From Croceicoccus marinus (lineage in GTDB: Bacteria > Pseudomonadota > Alphaproteobacteria > Sphingomonadales > Sphingomonadaceae): a DNA stretch of 64,000 nucleotides. Location: the NCBI RefSeq assembly GCF_001661675.2, contig NZ_CP019602.1, positions 620,001-684,000 of the forward strand. Direction: 5' to 3'. How positions within the stretch are numbered: the stretch's first letter is position 1; each line of letters begins with the position of its first letter. Below the pieces are notes generated by a model. That model was not told the origin of the DNA. It saw only the letters and a list, made by a program, of their open reading frames with translations, and searched no databases. This document shows positions 19,302-27,187 of the stretch, in pieces. The position numbers and the translations under genes are program-made.

Positions 19302-21626
19302 TCAGGGCAGCACGACGGTCACGACCACGCGCCCGCGCGCATCCTGCGCATGGTCGAGCGAACCCTTGTGCGCCTCGATCAGCTCGCGCGCCAGCGGCAG
19401 GTTCAGCCCCGCGCTGGTGTCGGCGCTGCCCGACACGCCTTCCTGCGCGTTGTCGTGGGTTATGGTGATCGCCACCCCGTCGCGGCGGCGGCGCAGGTCC
19501 ATGTTGATCCGCCCCCCGCGCGGCGAGGAGGCGATGGCATTGTCGATCAGATTGCCGATCGCGCGGGCCAGTTGCCGCTCGTCCCCGCTGACCAGTCCGG
19601 ACGTGCGGTCGCCGCGCAGGTTGAAGGTGATGTCCGCCTGCTCGATCGCCTGCGAGCGGTCCTGCACCAGCCCGGTGACCAGCGGCATCAGCTCGACGTC
19701 CTCCTCGGCCATCGGCATCAGCCCCGCCTCGCTCTGCGTCAGGTCGAGCACCGCCTCGATCTGCTGCGACAGGCGCGCGGTGGAATCGAGGATCGCGGTG
19801 ACATATTCGCGGCCCGTCTCCGTCATCTCGCCCGCCACGCCGGCGCGCAGCATCTCGGCAAAGCCGGTGATCGAGGTGAGCGGGGTGCGGAACTCGTAGC
19901 TCATGTTGGCAAGGAAGCGGGTCTTGACCGCATCGGCCTCGACCAGCGCCTCGTTGCGCTCGATCAGCGCGGCCTCGGCCTTTTGCGCGTCGGTGATGTC
20001 GAGGCTGGTCAGCATGCCGTTGCCGTCGGGCAGCGGCACGCCCGCCAGCGCCAGCGTGCGCCCGTCGGCCAGCGTGACCCTGCCGGTGGTCTGCTCGCGC
20101 TGCAGGGTCGCCGCCTCGACCAGCAGGCGGATGCGGCGGGTGTCGGCGCGGTCGCGCAGCAGCGGGGCCATGCCTTCCAGCAGCGCGTCGATATGCGGGT
20201 GGCCCGCCAGCACTTCCTCGCGCAGGTTCCATTCGGCGGCGAAGCGGCGGTTCCAGATCTGCAGCCGCCCGTCAGGGGCCAGCACCACCAGCCCCTCGAA
20301 CAGATTGTCGAAGGTCGCGGTGCGGGTCCGCAGCAGCGTGTCGCGCGCGCTGGCCAGCTTCAGCTGCTCGGTCCGGTCCTCGAAGATCATGACCAGCCCG
20401 CCGTCGGGCATGGGCTGGGCGACGACGCGCAGATGGGTGCCGTCGGCCAGCACCCATTCCTCGTCCTTGACGTCGTTGGCGGTGAACCAGCCCTCGCGCT
20501 CGGCGCGCCAGGCGGGAAAGTCGCGCACCTCGGGCAGGCGGCCGGCATTGCGCATCATGTCGAAGATGCGGCCCACGGGCAGCGCTTCCTGGCCGATATT
20601 GGGGGGCAGGCGGAAGATGCGCTGCATCGGCAGGTTGGTAAAGACCAGCTGGCGGGCATGGTCGAACTGGGCGACGCCGCTGCTCATCTGGTCGAGCAAT
20701 GCGCGCTGCGCGTTGCGGAACGCGCGATATTCGCGCTCCAGCAGCTGCAGGTCCTCGACATCGACGGCATAGCCCGCGACGCCTTCGTTCCCCACCGGCA
20801 GGTCGGACACGCGAAAGGCGCGGCGCTCGCCGTCGATGGTGATCATGGCCTGCCGCTCGACCGCCTGCTGCGAGGCCTTGGCCTGCTCGGCCACTTCGGT
20901 CGCGGTCATGCCGCCGACCGTCTCGACCAGCTCGATCCCGCCCGACACGACATCCTCGGCGCTGTCGGCGCCGACCGCGGCGACATAGGCCGAATTGACC
21001 AGCCGCAGCCGCCCGTCGGTATCGCGGAACCACATCGGCACGGGCGCCGCCTCGATCAGGCCGACCAGCGCGTGGAAATCGTGGCGCGACCGCTCGGCCT
21101 CGGCCGACAGGCGGGCGATCTCCTCGGCGCTGTCGCTGGCGTCGGATACCCACAGCATGACGGCGCCGCCGCCCGCGACCTGTGGGTCGGCCAGATGCCC
21201 GATCACCGACAGCGCGTGATTGGCGCCGCCGGGATGCAGCATCATGCGCAGCGGCGCGGCGGACGAGCGGGTCTTCTCAACCGCGTCCCACAGCGCCTCG
21301 GCCTCCTCGACCGGCAGGCCCGATTCGGGGCCAGCCAACCCGTGAAGATGCTGCGGCAGGCTCGAGCAGCCGAACCACGCCGCCAGCCGCTCCGACGCCT
21401 CGATCCTGCCGTTGGAGCGGACCAGCAGGGGAAGGGCGGGCGATTCGTCGATCATGCGCGACAGGCGCAGATTGGCGCGGCGGTCGCGGCGCGCGCGGCG
21501 CAGCTTGCGGCGCGACACGACCAGCGCCAGGCCCGCCGCCGCGGTCCACGCCGCCAGCAGCAGCCCGATCAGCAGCAGGGCAGGCAGCCCCAGCGTAAAC
21601 CCCTCTGCGGCGGTGCTTGAATCCAT
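19302..21626 (-). CDS. divL: DivL-type PAS-domain pseudo-histidine kinase with tyrosine in the H-box
   Basis: A 774-residue protein with one N-terminal membrane segment (about 13-37), a basic linker, several PAS-like domains (roughly 60-160, 185-290, 300-420, 430-550), a HisKA-like dimerisation helix (567-632) and a C-terminal ATPase-like domain. The phospho-acceptor box reads NMSYEFRTPL, so Tyr577 replaces the usual histidine. This is the hallmark of Caulobacter DivL (Tyr550), which binds phospho-DivK and tunes CckA and hence CtrA. The N-box keeps Asn696 (NLIDNA), but the G1 box reads HDNAQEG (724-730) rather than DxGxG, so kinase activity is doubtful. It is placed next to tsaE and close to ahcY. 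Length matches Caulobacter DivL closely. Confidence 0.85.
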   Translation of the reverse strand: MDSSTAAEGFTLGLPALLLIGLLLAAWTAAAGLALVVSRRKLRRARRDRRANLRLSRMIDESPALPLLVRSNGRIEASERLAAWFGCSSLPQHLHGLAGPESGLPVEEAEALWDAVEKTRSSAAPLRMMLHPGGANHALSVIGHLADPQVAGGGAVMLWVSDASDSAEEIARLSAEAERSRHDFHALVGLIEAAPVPMWFRDTDGRLRLVNSAYVAAVGADSAEDVVSGGIELVETVGGMTATEVAEQAKASQQAVERQAMITIDGERRAFRVSDLPVGNEGVAGYAVDVEDLQLLEREYRAFRNAQRALLDQMSSGVAQFDHARQLVFTNLPMQRIFRLPPNIGQEALPVGRIFDMMRNAGRLPEVRDFPAWRAEREGWFTANDVKDEEWVLADGTHLRVVAQPMPDGGLVMIFEDRTEQLKLASARDTLLRTRTATFDNLFEGLVVLAPDGRLQIWNRRFAAEWNLREEVLAGHPHIDALLEGMAPLLRDRADTRRIRLLVEAATLQREQTTGRVTLADGRTLALAGVPLPDGNGMLTSLDITDAQKAEAALIERNEALVEADAVKTRFLANMSYEFRTPLTSITGFAEMLRAGVAGEMTETGREYVTAILDSTARLSQQIEAVLDLTQSEAGLMPMAEEDVELMPLVTGLVQDRSQAIEQADITFNLRGDRTSGLVSGDERQLARAIGNLIDNAIASSPRGGRINMDLRRRRDGVAITITHDNAQEGVSGSADTSAGLNLPLARELIEAHKGSLDHAQDARGRVVVTVVLP

Positions 21627-21678
21627 GCAGCAGCGCTAGGCGAGAGAAGGCGCAAGGGCAATCGCCTTGAGGGAGCGC

Positions 21679-21790
21679 GTGCGCGGCGGCGCGGCGCGTC
21701 GGGGCAGGGCGGCAGGGCGGCGCGTCGGGGCAGGGCGGCGGCGCGGCGCGGCGCGGCGCGGCAGGGCGGCGCGGCGGGGCGGGGCACGCG
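21679..21790. repeat. G-rich low-complexity tract with an internal repeat
   Basis: The plus strand is almost pure G and C, built from GGCGC, GGGGCAGGGCGG and GGCGCGGC units. A segment of about 20 bases containing CGCGTCGGGGCAGGGCGG occurs twice about 30 bases apart. Several runs of three or four G within short loops make a G-quadruplex possible. It lies some 50-165 bases upstream of divL. Confidence 0.7.
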
Positions 21791-22305
21791 GAAGGCTGGC
21801 GGTTCGAAGCGCGGCTGCGGCCGATCCGCAATGCAACTATCTGGAAGGTTACGGACACTTGATCTTGCTGGTCCAGTTCAACACAGGAAGGCCGACGGGA
21901 GATGGATCGTGGCTGCTGCCCGCCGACCGGGAAGCCACCCGCAAACCGCCGTTCGACGGACCCCGCCGGGGCCGATCGGCTGGTCGCACCAGCCGCGCCC
22001 GGCATGGCCATCGGCCTCGCCCTGATGGCGCCCGCCTGCCTGACGCTGCTGCGCGGCGCGCGCGCTGCCCGCTGCCGTTCGCAGGCGCGGGCCTATATGT
22101 AGATGGTCTGTTCGGACCGCGCCCAGCCGCTGCCGAACCCGCGACTCCGCGATCGGGCAAGCGTCCCGCTGGTCGCCCGAGGCGAAACGCTGGCCTGATC
22201 TGGGCCTGATGCCAGATCGTTCCCGGCAAGACCGGTGAAGCCCTTGGAAATCGGGATTAGCCGCCGGCGTCTGCCTGGCGCATTCGGCTAGGATTTTGCT
22301 TTCTG

Positions 22306-22335
22306 TTGAATTGTCTCGCCGCGGGACAGTATCAT
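22306..22335 (+). promoter_or_regulatory. Candidate promoter with overlapping inverted repeat
   Basis: TTGAAT (22306-22311) and TATCAT (22330-22335) are separated by 18 bases and resemble sigma-70 -35 and -10 boxes. The spacer holds the imperfect inverted repeat TGTCTCG-ccg-CGGGACA (22312-22328). The pair lies about 104 bases ahead of the pyruvyl transferase start. Confidence 0.3.
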
Positions 22336-22438
22336 CGCCGCAGCTCGCCTTCGCGTGGCCGCTTCGCGTCCATGTCGTGCGGGTTCGACTGATCGATTGT
22401 CACGGCGCCCCAGGCGCTTACACACGAGGCGGAACCGC

Positions 22439-23608
22439 ATGAACATGATGAGCAGAAAGACGCCCGTACGCGGACGACAGAAGATCCGCGCGGCACGCCC
22501 CATGCGGGTCGGCATCCTGACCCTGCCGCTGCATATCAATTACGGCGGCATCATCCAGGCCGCCGCGCTCTATCGCATGATCGAGGATATGGGCCACCAG
22601 CCCGTCTTCCTCGACAAGAAGCCCAAGAGGTCGCTGCCGCACCGGCTGACCAAGCGGCTGCTGGCGTCGATCCCCGGCCAGAACATCGGCAATGTGCGCG
22701 AGGCGGTGCGCAACATGAACGTGCACAAGCCCTTCGTGCGCCGCTTCCTTCCCAATGCCACCCGCCCGCTTCTGACCGGCACCGACCTTTCGGCCGCGGT
22801 CAAGCGGCGCAAGCTGGACGCTGTGGTGGTGGGCAGCGACCAGGTATGGCGCCCGCATTACCACCAGGACGACCAGGCGCTGGTCTATTTCCTCGACTTC
22901 GTCGAGCCCGAGGTGACCGCGCGCATCGCCTATGCCGCCTCGTTCGGGAAGCCGACGTGGGAGTATGAGGACATCGCCAAGCCCGCGGGCGAGCTGCTGA
23001 ACGATTTCGCCCATGTCTCGGTACGCGAGAATTCCGCCGTCGACATCTGCGCCGAGGCGTTCGGCGTCGCTGATTGCGAGGTCGTGCTGGACCCGACGCT
23101 GGCCGTCGACCCCGCGTTCTACGAGGAAGTCGCCGCCGAAGCGTCGGACCTTGACTGCAAGGACGGCGAGTTCGTGTTCGAATATGTGCTGGACCGCGAC
23201 AGGATCGAGCCGGGCATCGCCGGGCGGCTGGCGGACAACATGCCCGACCTGTCGCATGCCCGCGCGATCCACCCCGAACTGCCCGGCGACGCCGATACGC
23301 TGCCCGACTGGATGGCGCATTTCCGACATGCCGGCTGCGTGCTGACCGACAGCTTCCACGGCACGGTGTTCTGCATCCTGAACCGCCGCAATTTCATCAC
23401 CATCGTCAACCCCAAGCGCGGGGCCGACCGGTTCCATACGCTGCTGGGCGCGCTGGGCCTGGAAGGGCGGATGGTGAAGCAGCTGGACGATGCGACCGCG
23501 CGGCGCCTGCTGGCGCAGCCGATCGATTACGATGCGGTCCATGCGCGGCTGAACCTGCTGCGCCGCAGTTCGCGCGATTTCCTTCAGGGCGCGCTGGACG
23601 CCGCCTGA
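22439..23608 (+). CDS. Polysaccharide pyruvyl transferase family protein
   Basis: A 389-residue protein of the CsaB/WcaK pyruvyl transferase family, which add pyruvate ketals from phosphoenolpyruvate to surface glycans. Visible family features are GILTLPLHINYGG near the start, VVGSDQVWRPHY, VSVRENSA, the VLDPTLAVDP strand and the C-terminal TDSFHGTVFCIL. The ATG at 22439 is preceded by GAGG with a 9-base spacing; a further in-frame ATG about 22 codons on (MRVGIL) is an alternative. No other polysaccharide genes accompany it, which is odd for an exopolysaccharide function. It separates divL from ahcY, which are near neighbours in other alphaproteobacteria, so it may be a later insertion. Confidence 0.85.
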   Translation: MNMMSRKTPVRGRQKIRAARPMRVGILTLPLHINYGGIIQAAALYRMIEDMGHQPVFLDKKPKRSLPHRLTKRLLASIPGQNIGNVREAVRNMNVHKPFVRRFLPNATRPLLTGTDLSAAVKRRKLDAVVVGSDQVWRPHYHQDDQALVYFLDFVEPEVTARIAYAASFGKPTWEYEDIAKPAGELLNDFAHVSVRENSAVDICAEAFGVADCEVVLDPTLAVDPAFYEEVAAEASDLDCKDGEFVFEYVLDRDRIEPGIAGRLADNMPDLSHARAIHPELPGDADTLPDWMAHFRHAGCVLTDSFHGTVFCILNRRNFITIVNPKRGADRFHTLLGALGLEGRMVKQLDDATARRLLAQPIDYDAVHARLNLLRRSSRDFLQGALDAA

Positions 23609-23629
23609 ACCCTGTCAATTCTTGATGGC

Positions 23630-23661
23630 CGCGCCCGGCTGCCGCCTGGCAACCGGGCGCG
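23630..23661. terminator. Bidirectional hairpin between convergent genes
   Basis: CGCGCCCGG (23630-23638) pairs perfectly with CCGGGCGCG (23653-23661), and an inner TGCC/GGCA stem closes a four-base loop. It lies between the stop of the pyruvyl transferase and that of ahcY. There is no good T-run on either side, so termination is likely but not certain. Confidence 0.5.
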
Positions 23662-23667
23662 CGCCGA

Positions 23668-25077
23668 TCAATAGCGGTAATGTTCGGGCTTGAACGGCCC
23701 TTCGACCGGCACGCCGATGTAATCGGCCTGGCGCTTCGACAGCGTCGTCAGCTTCACGCCCAGCTTGTCGAGGTGCAGCGCGGCGACCTTCTCGTCCAGG
23801 TGCTTGGGCAGGATGTGGACGGCGTTGTCGTACTGGTCGGCCTTGGTGAACAGCTCGATCTGCGCCAGCGTCTGGTTGGTGAAGCTGGACGACATGACGA
23901 AGCTGGGGTGGCCCGTGGCGCAGCCCAGGTTCACCAGCCGGCCCTTGGCCAGCACGATGATCTGCTTGCCGTCCGGGAAAGTGACCAGGTCGGTGCCCGG
24001 CTTCACTTCCTTCCACTCGTAATTGTCGAGCGCGCTGATCTGGATCTCGCTATCGAAGTGGCCGATGTTGCACACGATCGCCATGTTCTTCATGGCTTCC
24101 ATGTGCGCGCCGGTGATCACGCCTTCGTTGCCGGTGGCGGTCACGAAGATGTCGCAGCGCTTCACCGCCTCGTCCATGGTGACGACTTCATAGCCTTCCA
24201 TCGCGGCCTGCAGCGCGCAGATCGGATCGATCTCGGTCACCAGCACGCGCGCGCCGCCGTTGCGCAGCGAATCCGCGCTGCCCTTGCCGACGTCGCCAAA
24301 GCCCGCGACGCACGCGACCTTGCCGGCCAGCATCACGTCGGTTGCGCGGCGGATCGCGTCGACCAGCGATTCCTTGCAGCCATAGAGATTGTCGAACTTC
24401 GACTTCGTCACGCTGTCGTTCACATTGATCGCGGGGAAGGGCAGCTTGCCCGCCTTGGCGATGTGATACAGGCGGTGGACGCCGGTGGTCGTCTCTTCCG
24501 ACACGCCCTTGATGGCCTTGACCGTCTCGGTCAGATAGCCGGGCTTCTTCGCGATGAACGCCTTCAGCGCGCGCTGCATCTCGATCTCTTCGGCGTTCTC
24601 GGGATCGGGCATGGTCTCGCCCGCTTCCATCCGCGCGCCCCACAGCGCGAACATGGTGGCATCGCCGCCATCGTCGAGGATCATGTTGCAGGTTTCACCA
24701 TTGCCCGCATCCCAGTCGAAGATGCGGCCGACATAGTCCCAGTAATCGGCCAGGCTCTCGCCCTTGACCGCGAACACGGGAATGCCCTGCTCCGCAATGG
24801 CGGCGGCGGCGTGGTCCTGCGTCGAATAGATGTTGCAGGTCGCCCAGCGAACCTCTGCGCCCAGCGCGGTCAGCGTCTCGATCAGCACGGCGGTCTGGAT
24901 CGTCATGTGCAGCGATCCGGTGATGCGCGCGCCCTTCAGCGGCTGCGACGCGCCATATTCCTCGCGCAGGGCCATCAGGCCTGGCATCTCGGTTTCGGCG
25001 ATGGCGATCTCGTCCCGGCCATATTCGGCCAGCGAGAGATCGGCGATGACATAATCCTTTTCAGCGACACTGGCCAC
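23668..25077 (-). CDS. ahcY: Adenosylhomocysteinase
   Basis: A 469-residue S-adenosylhomocysteine hydrolase, an NAD-dependent enzyme that removes the product inhibitor of methyltransferases in the activated methyl cycle. The catalytic and substrate segments ([30 protein letters not shown]) and the NAD fold ([12 protein letters not shown]) are intact. The protein ends KPEHYRY, as is usual. The start was set at GTG 25077 because AGGAG (25086-25090) lies eight bases upstream and the length then matches the family; the longer ATG at 25113 would add a tail not seen in relatives. A perfect palindrome upstream (25182-25201) is a likely operator. Confidence 0.95.
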   Translation of the reverse strand: MASVAEKDYVIADLSLAEYGRDEIAIAETEMPGLMALREEYGASQPLKGARITGSLHMTIQTAVLIETLTALGAEVRWATCNIYSTQDHAAAAIAEQGIPVFAVKGESLADYWDYVGRIFDWDAGNGETCNMILDDGGDATMFALWGARMEAGETMPDPENAEEIEMQRALKAFIAKKPGYLTETVKAIKGVSEETTTGVHRLYHIAKAGKLPFPAINVNDSVTKSKFDNLYGCKESLVDAIRRATDVMLAGKVACVAGFGDVGKGSADSLRNGGARVLVTEIDPICALQAAMEGYEVVTMDEAVKRCDIFVTATGNEGVITGAHMEAMKNMAIVCNIGHFDSEIQISALDNYEWKEVKPGTDLVTFPDGKQIIVLAKGRLVNLGCATGHPSFVMSSSFTNQTLAQIELFTKADQYDNAVHILPKHLDEKVAALHLDKLGVKLTTLSKRQADYIGVPVEGPFKPEHYRY

Positions 25078-25181
25078 GGCGGGTGCTCCTGCTATTCGGC
25101 TTGGGTTCTTCAAACGGGTCGGCGGGCGCGAAGCCGCGCCTTTGCTGCGCCCGCTCTACAGGCCCAGCCGCGCCAGGGCAA

Positions 25182-25201
25182 ATATAAAGCTTTCTTTATA
25201 T
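25182..25201. promoter_or_regulatory. Palindromic operator candidate upstream of ahcY
   Basis: Read on the ahcY strand it is ATATAAAGAAAGCTTTATAT, with perfect 8-base arms around a 4-base centre, in an otherwise very GC-rich stretch 105-124 bases ahead of the start codon. The shape (ATAAAG...CTTTAT) resembles operators I recall for ArsR-family regulators of methyl-cycle genes (SahR-like) in alphaproteobacteria. Assigning that regulator is inference, and no such gene is in the window. Confidence 0.6.
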
Positions 25202-25249
25202 CGCCTGCGCCCGCTGCCTCTTGCAGGGACAGCAAACAGCTCGCACGAC

Positions 25250-25281
25250 AAGAGGCCGGAGGTCCCCACCCCCGGCCTCTT
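25250..25281. terminator. Hairpin downstream of the small secreted protein gene
   Basis: AAGAGGCCGG (25250-25259) pairs perfectly with CCGGCCTCTT (25272-25281) across a 12-base loop. It follows the stop at 25357 of the minus-strand gene. The T-run after the helix is short on both strands, so it may serve as terminator or as a processing stem ahead of the ahcY promoter. Confidence 0.5.
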
Positions 25282-25356
25282 TCGCGGAAAGGCGCCGAAT
25301 GGCTGGCCCCTTTCCTCGCGCGCCCCGCCATGCGGGGAATTCCGGAAAATCGCGTG

Positions 25357-25827
25357 TCAGTCGACCATGGCGAATTGCGCGGGCCGGGCGGGCGACAGCA
25401 GGTGCTGTGCGGCCAGAACCACCTCGGCCTCGCCGCCATTGTCGGCCAGGTCGCGGGTCACCGCCTTCAGTTGGTCGCATTGCAGCCAGGGGTGGCCCAG
25501 CCCGTACCGGTTCGCCATGCCGGTGCTGATCTTGTCCATCTCGCGCCGGGCGCCGCGTTCGCCAAGGCGGGCGTGGCCCTGCTTCAGCGTCTGGTAGGCG
25601 GCCTTCATCATCACCACCCGTTTGGCGGCGAAATCCTTGTAGTCGGCCTGGAAATCGTCGGCGCCCTTGCGGCAGCGCAGCGATGTCACCATCAGCATGA
25701 TGTCCAGCTTGCGCAGGTTCTCGGCCTGCGCGATGTCGGCCGGCGTGGCTGCCAGTGCCGGTGCCGGCATGGCCGCCAGCATCGCGCTTGCCGCCGCGGC
25801 CGCGGCGAATGTCCTGAAAGTCCCCAT
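25357..25827 (-). CDS. Small secreted protein of unknown function
   Basis: 156 residues starting MGTFRTFAAAAAASAML, a Sec signal peptide with likely cleavage after ALA near residue 26. The mature part is helical and basic. It has two cysteines, in SLRCRKG and WLQCDQL, that could form a disulfide in the periplasm. No catalytic motif is visible. The start at 25827 was chosen because the signal peptide begins there; the longer open frame upstream overlaps the region ahead of the peroxiredoxin gene. Small proteins like this sit beside ahcY in related genomes and are sometimes labelled as S-adenosylhomocysteine hydrolase by proximity. Nothing in the sequence supports that enzyme activity. Confidence 0.75.
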   Translation of the reverse strand: MGTFRTFAAAAAASAMLAAMPAPALAATPADIAQAENLRKLDIMLMVTSLRCRKGADDFQADYKDFAAKRVVMMKAAYQTLKQGHARLGERGARREMDKISTGMANRYGLGHPWLQCDQLKAVTRDLADNGGEAEVVLAAQHLLSPARPAQFAMVD

Positions 25828-26033
25828 TTCGCGTATCCCCGTTTGCCCGGGCCGCCCCTTGGCCCTAGGCGCAGGATCGCGCGATTCCTTTACCGGATAT
25901 TGAAGCTCCGCGGTAAATCGATCTTTACCATCGCCAGTCGCCCCGCCAGCGCCTTGCACCTTGGGCGGCAGCACCTATGTCTCGCCCTGACGCGCGGAAA
26001 TGGCGCGGACACGGGAAAGAAGGACACACCACC

Positions 26034-26513
26034 ATGACCATCAAGCAGGGCGACAAGCTGCCCGACGTGACGCTGACCAAGACCACCCCCGACGGCCCGG
26101 AAAAGGTCCAGTCCGCCGATTATTTCGCCGGCAAGAAGATCGCCCTGTTCTCGGTTCCCGGCGCGTTCACGCCGACCTGTTCGGCCAAGCACCTGCCGGG
26201 CTTCGTCGACAAGGCGGACGAGCTGAAGTCGAAGGGCGTGGACGAGATCGCCTGCACCGCGGTCAACGATCCGTTCGTGATGCAGGCGTGGTGCGACCGC
26301 GACGGCAGCGAGTCGATCACCATGCTGGCCGACGGCAATGCCGATTTCGCCGAGGCGCTGGGCCTGACGATGGACGGTTCGGGCTTCGGCCTGGGCAAGC
26401 GCGGCCAGCGCTGGTCGATGATCGTGGACGACGGCACCGTCACCGAACTGAACGTCGAGGATCCCGGCGCGTTCGAGAAGTCGAGCGCCGAGCACATGCT
26501 GGGCCAGCTCTGA
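26034..26513 (+). CDS. Peroxiredoxin (Prx5-type)
   Basis: A 159-residue Prx5-subfamily peroxiredoxin. The active site is VPGAFTPTCSAKHLPGF, with the peroxidatic Cys49 and the supporting Pro/Thr. Cys74 and Cys87 are further cysteines, either of which might resolve the sulfenic acid. It reduces H2O2 and alkyl peroxides in the cytosol, normally with thioredoxin or glutaredoxin/GSH. The start at 26034 (MTIKQGDKLPDV) has AAGGA about 11 bases upstream and gives the usual family length. A strong terminator follows. Confidence 0.93.
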   Translation: MTIKQGDKLPDVTLTKTTPDGPEKVQSADYFAGKKIALFSVPGAFTPTCSAKHLPGFVDKADELKSKGVDEIACTAVNDPFVMQAWCDRDGSESITMLADGNADFAEALGLTMDGSGFGLGKRGQRWSMIVDDGTVTELNVEDPGAFEKSSAEHMLGQL

Positions 26514-26540
26514 CCGGGCCTTGAGCAGTATTGAAGCGCG

Positions 26541-26574
26541 AAGGGGCGGCCGGTCATCCGGTCGCCCCTTTTCG
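26541..26574 (+). terminator. Rho-independent terminator of the peroxiredoxin gene
   Basis: AAGGGGCG (26541-26548) pairs with CGCCCCTT (26563-26570). A G-U pair and an inner CCGG/CCGG stem continue it to a TCAT loop, 13 pairs in all, followed by TTTT overlapping the 3' arm. It lies 27 bases after the stop codon. Confidence 0.9.
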
Positions 26575-26718
26575 CGTCCGGTCCGGGCCGAAAAGACGGG
26601 ACGCGGATCGTCCCGCCGCATAAAAATGACGATTGGCGGGAAACCGTCATCGCCCATTCGCATTTCTGTGGAACATGCCGTAGCAACATAGCGCCTTGCG
26701 GAGGTCCGGTCAGAAGCC

Positions 26719-27126
26719 ATGCGATCCGTGTTGTCGTCCGAATGCCGTCTCCCTTTCCTGCTTGTCGCGGGCCCTTGCGGCATGATCGCGCTGGCGGTGC
26801 CCGCCGCTGCACAGGATCTGGTCGCGCCGCACCAGCCGCGCCCGCATCAGGGAATGCTCGCTCTCGATTTCGACCTGGTCCCCCTCGATCCGCGCGCGGT
26901 GCTTGCCCTGGCAGAAGCGGAGGAGGTCGCGGAGAGCGAGGATGAAGAGGAAGGCGCGCTGGACGAGCCGGAGATGCCGATCCGCCCGTGGGACGATGAA
27001 GGGCTGAAGCGCGAATGGTCGATCATCCCGATCGACGACGGCCCCGCGCTGGAAGTGGCCGCACTGGGCGGCGGGCGCAAGAAATCGGGCAAGCTGGCCC
27101 ATGTGCGGGTCAGCTGGGCGTTCTAG
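26719..27126 (+). CDS. Secreted acidic protein of unknown function
   Basis: 135 residues with an N-terminal signal peptide (hydrophobic LPFLLVAGPCGMIALAVP, cleavage probably after AAA/AQ near 31). A highly acidic middle segment follows (AEAEEVAESEDEEEGALDE, about 65-83), then a short C-terminal part ending LAHVRVSWAF. A terminal aromatic residue on an alternating strand is characteristic of the last strand of outer-membrane beta-proteins, but the protein is too short to be a barrel. GGAGGT lies 14 bases ahead of the ATG, a rather long spacing. Not recognised. The signal peptide and composition support a real gene. Confidence 0.6.
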   Translation: MRSVLSSECRLPFLLVAGPCGMIALAVPAAAQDLVAPHQPRPHQGMLALDFDLVPLDPRAVLALAEAEEVAESEDEEEGALDEPEMPIRPWDDEGLKREWSIIPIDDGPALEVAALGGGRKKSGKLAHVRVSWAF

Positions 27127-27138
27127 GCGGCCCAGCCA

Positions 27139-27183
27139 ACCCCATCTGCGCCGACCCCATCTGCGCCGACCCGATCTGCGACA
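27139..27183. repeat. Three tandem 15-bp repeats
   Basis: ACCCCATCTGCGCCG occurs twice in perfect tandem (27139-27153, 27154-27168), followed by a diverged third copy ACCCGATCTGCGACA (27169-27183). It fills the short gap between two convergent stop codons (27126 and 27188). Confidence 0.85.
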
Positions 27184-27187
27184 GCCG

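Larger units (their letters stand above)
21627..22438. other. Intergenic region upstream of divL and the pyruvyl transferase
   Basis: About 810 bases between the divergent divL and pyruvyl transferase genes, without a credible gene. The part nearest divL is an extremely G-rich simple-sequence tract on the plus strand, annotated separately. The rest is ordinary GC-rich sequence with a possible promoter for the pyruvyl transferase gene near 22306-22335. Confidence 0.55.

Noticed and set aside
14154..21620. Very long plus-strand frames (about 997 and 923 codons) opposite addB and divL
   Set aside because: Both mirror well-supported minus-strand genes with intact motifs and overlapping start/stop junctions. 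They are codon-bias shadows, as are similar frames opposite parC, the TonB receptor, ahcY and crbS.
21667..22209. 180-codon plus-strand frame in the divL upstream region
   Set aside because: Most of it is translated G-rich simple sequence, with no family features and no ribosome-binding site.
25078..25249. SAH riboswitch upstream of ahcY
   Set aside because: I could not lay out the conserved core and helices of an SAH riboswitch there. The palindromic DNA operator explains the visible signal better. A covariance-model search would settle it.
27139..27183. CRISPR-like repeat
   Set aside because: The 15-base units are directly adjacent with no spacers and no cas genes are present. It is a simple tandem repeat.
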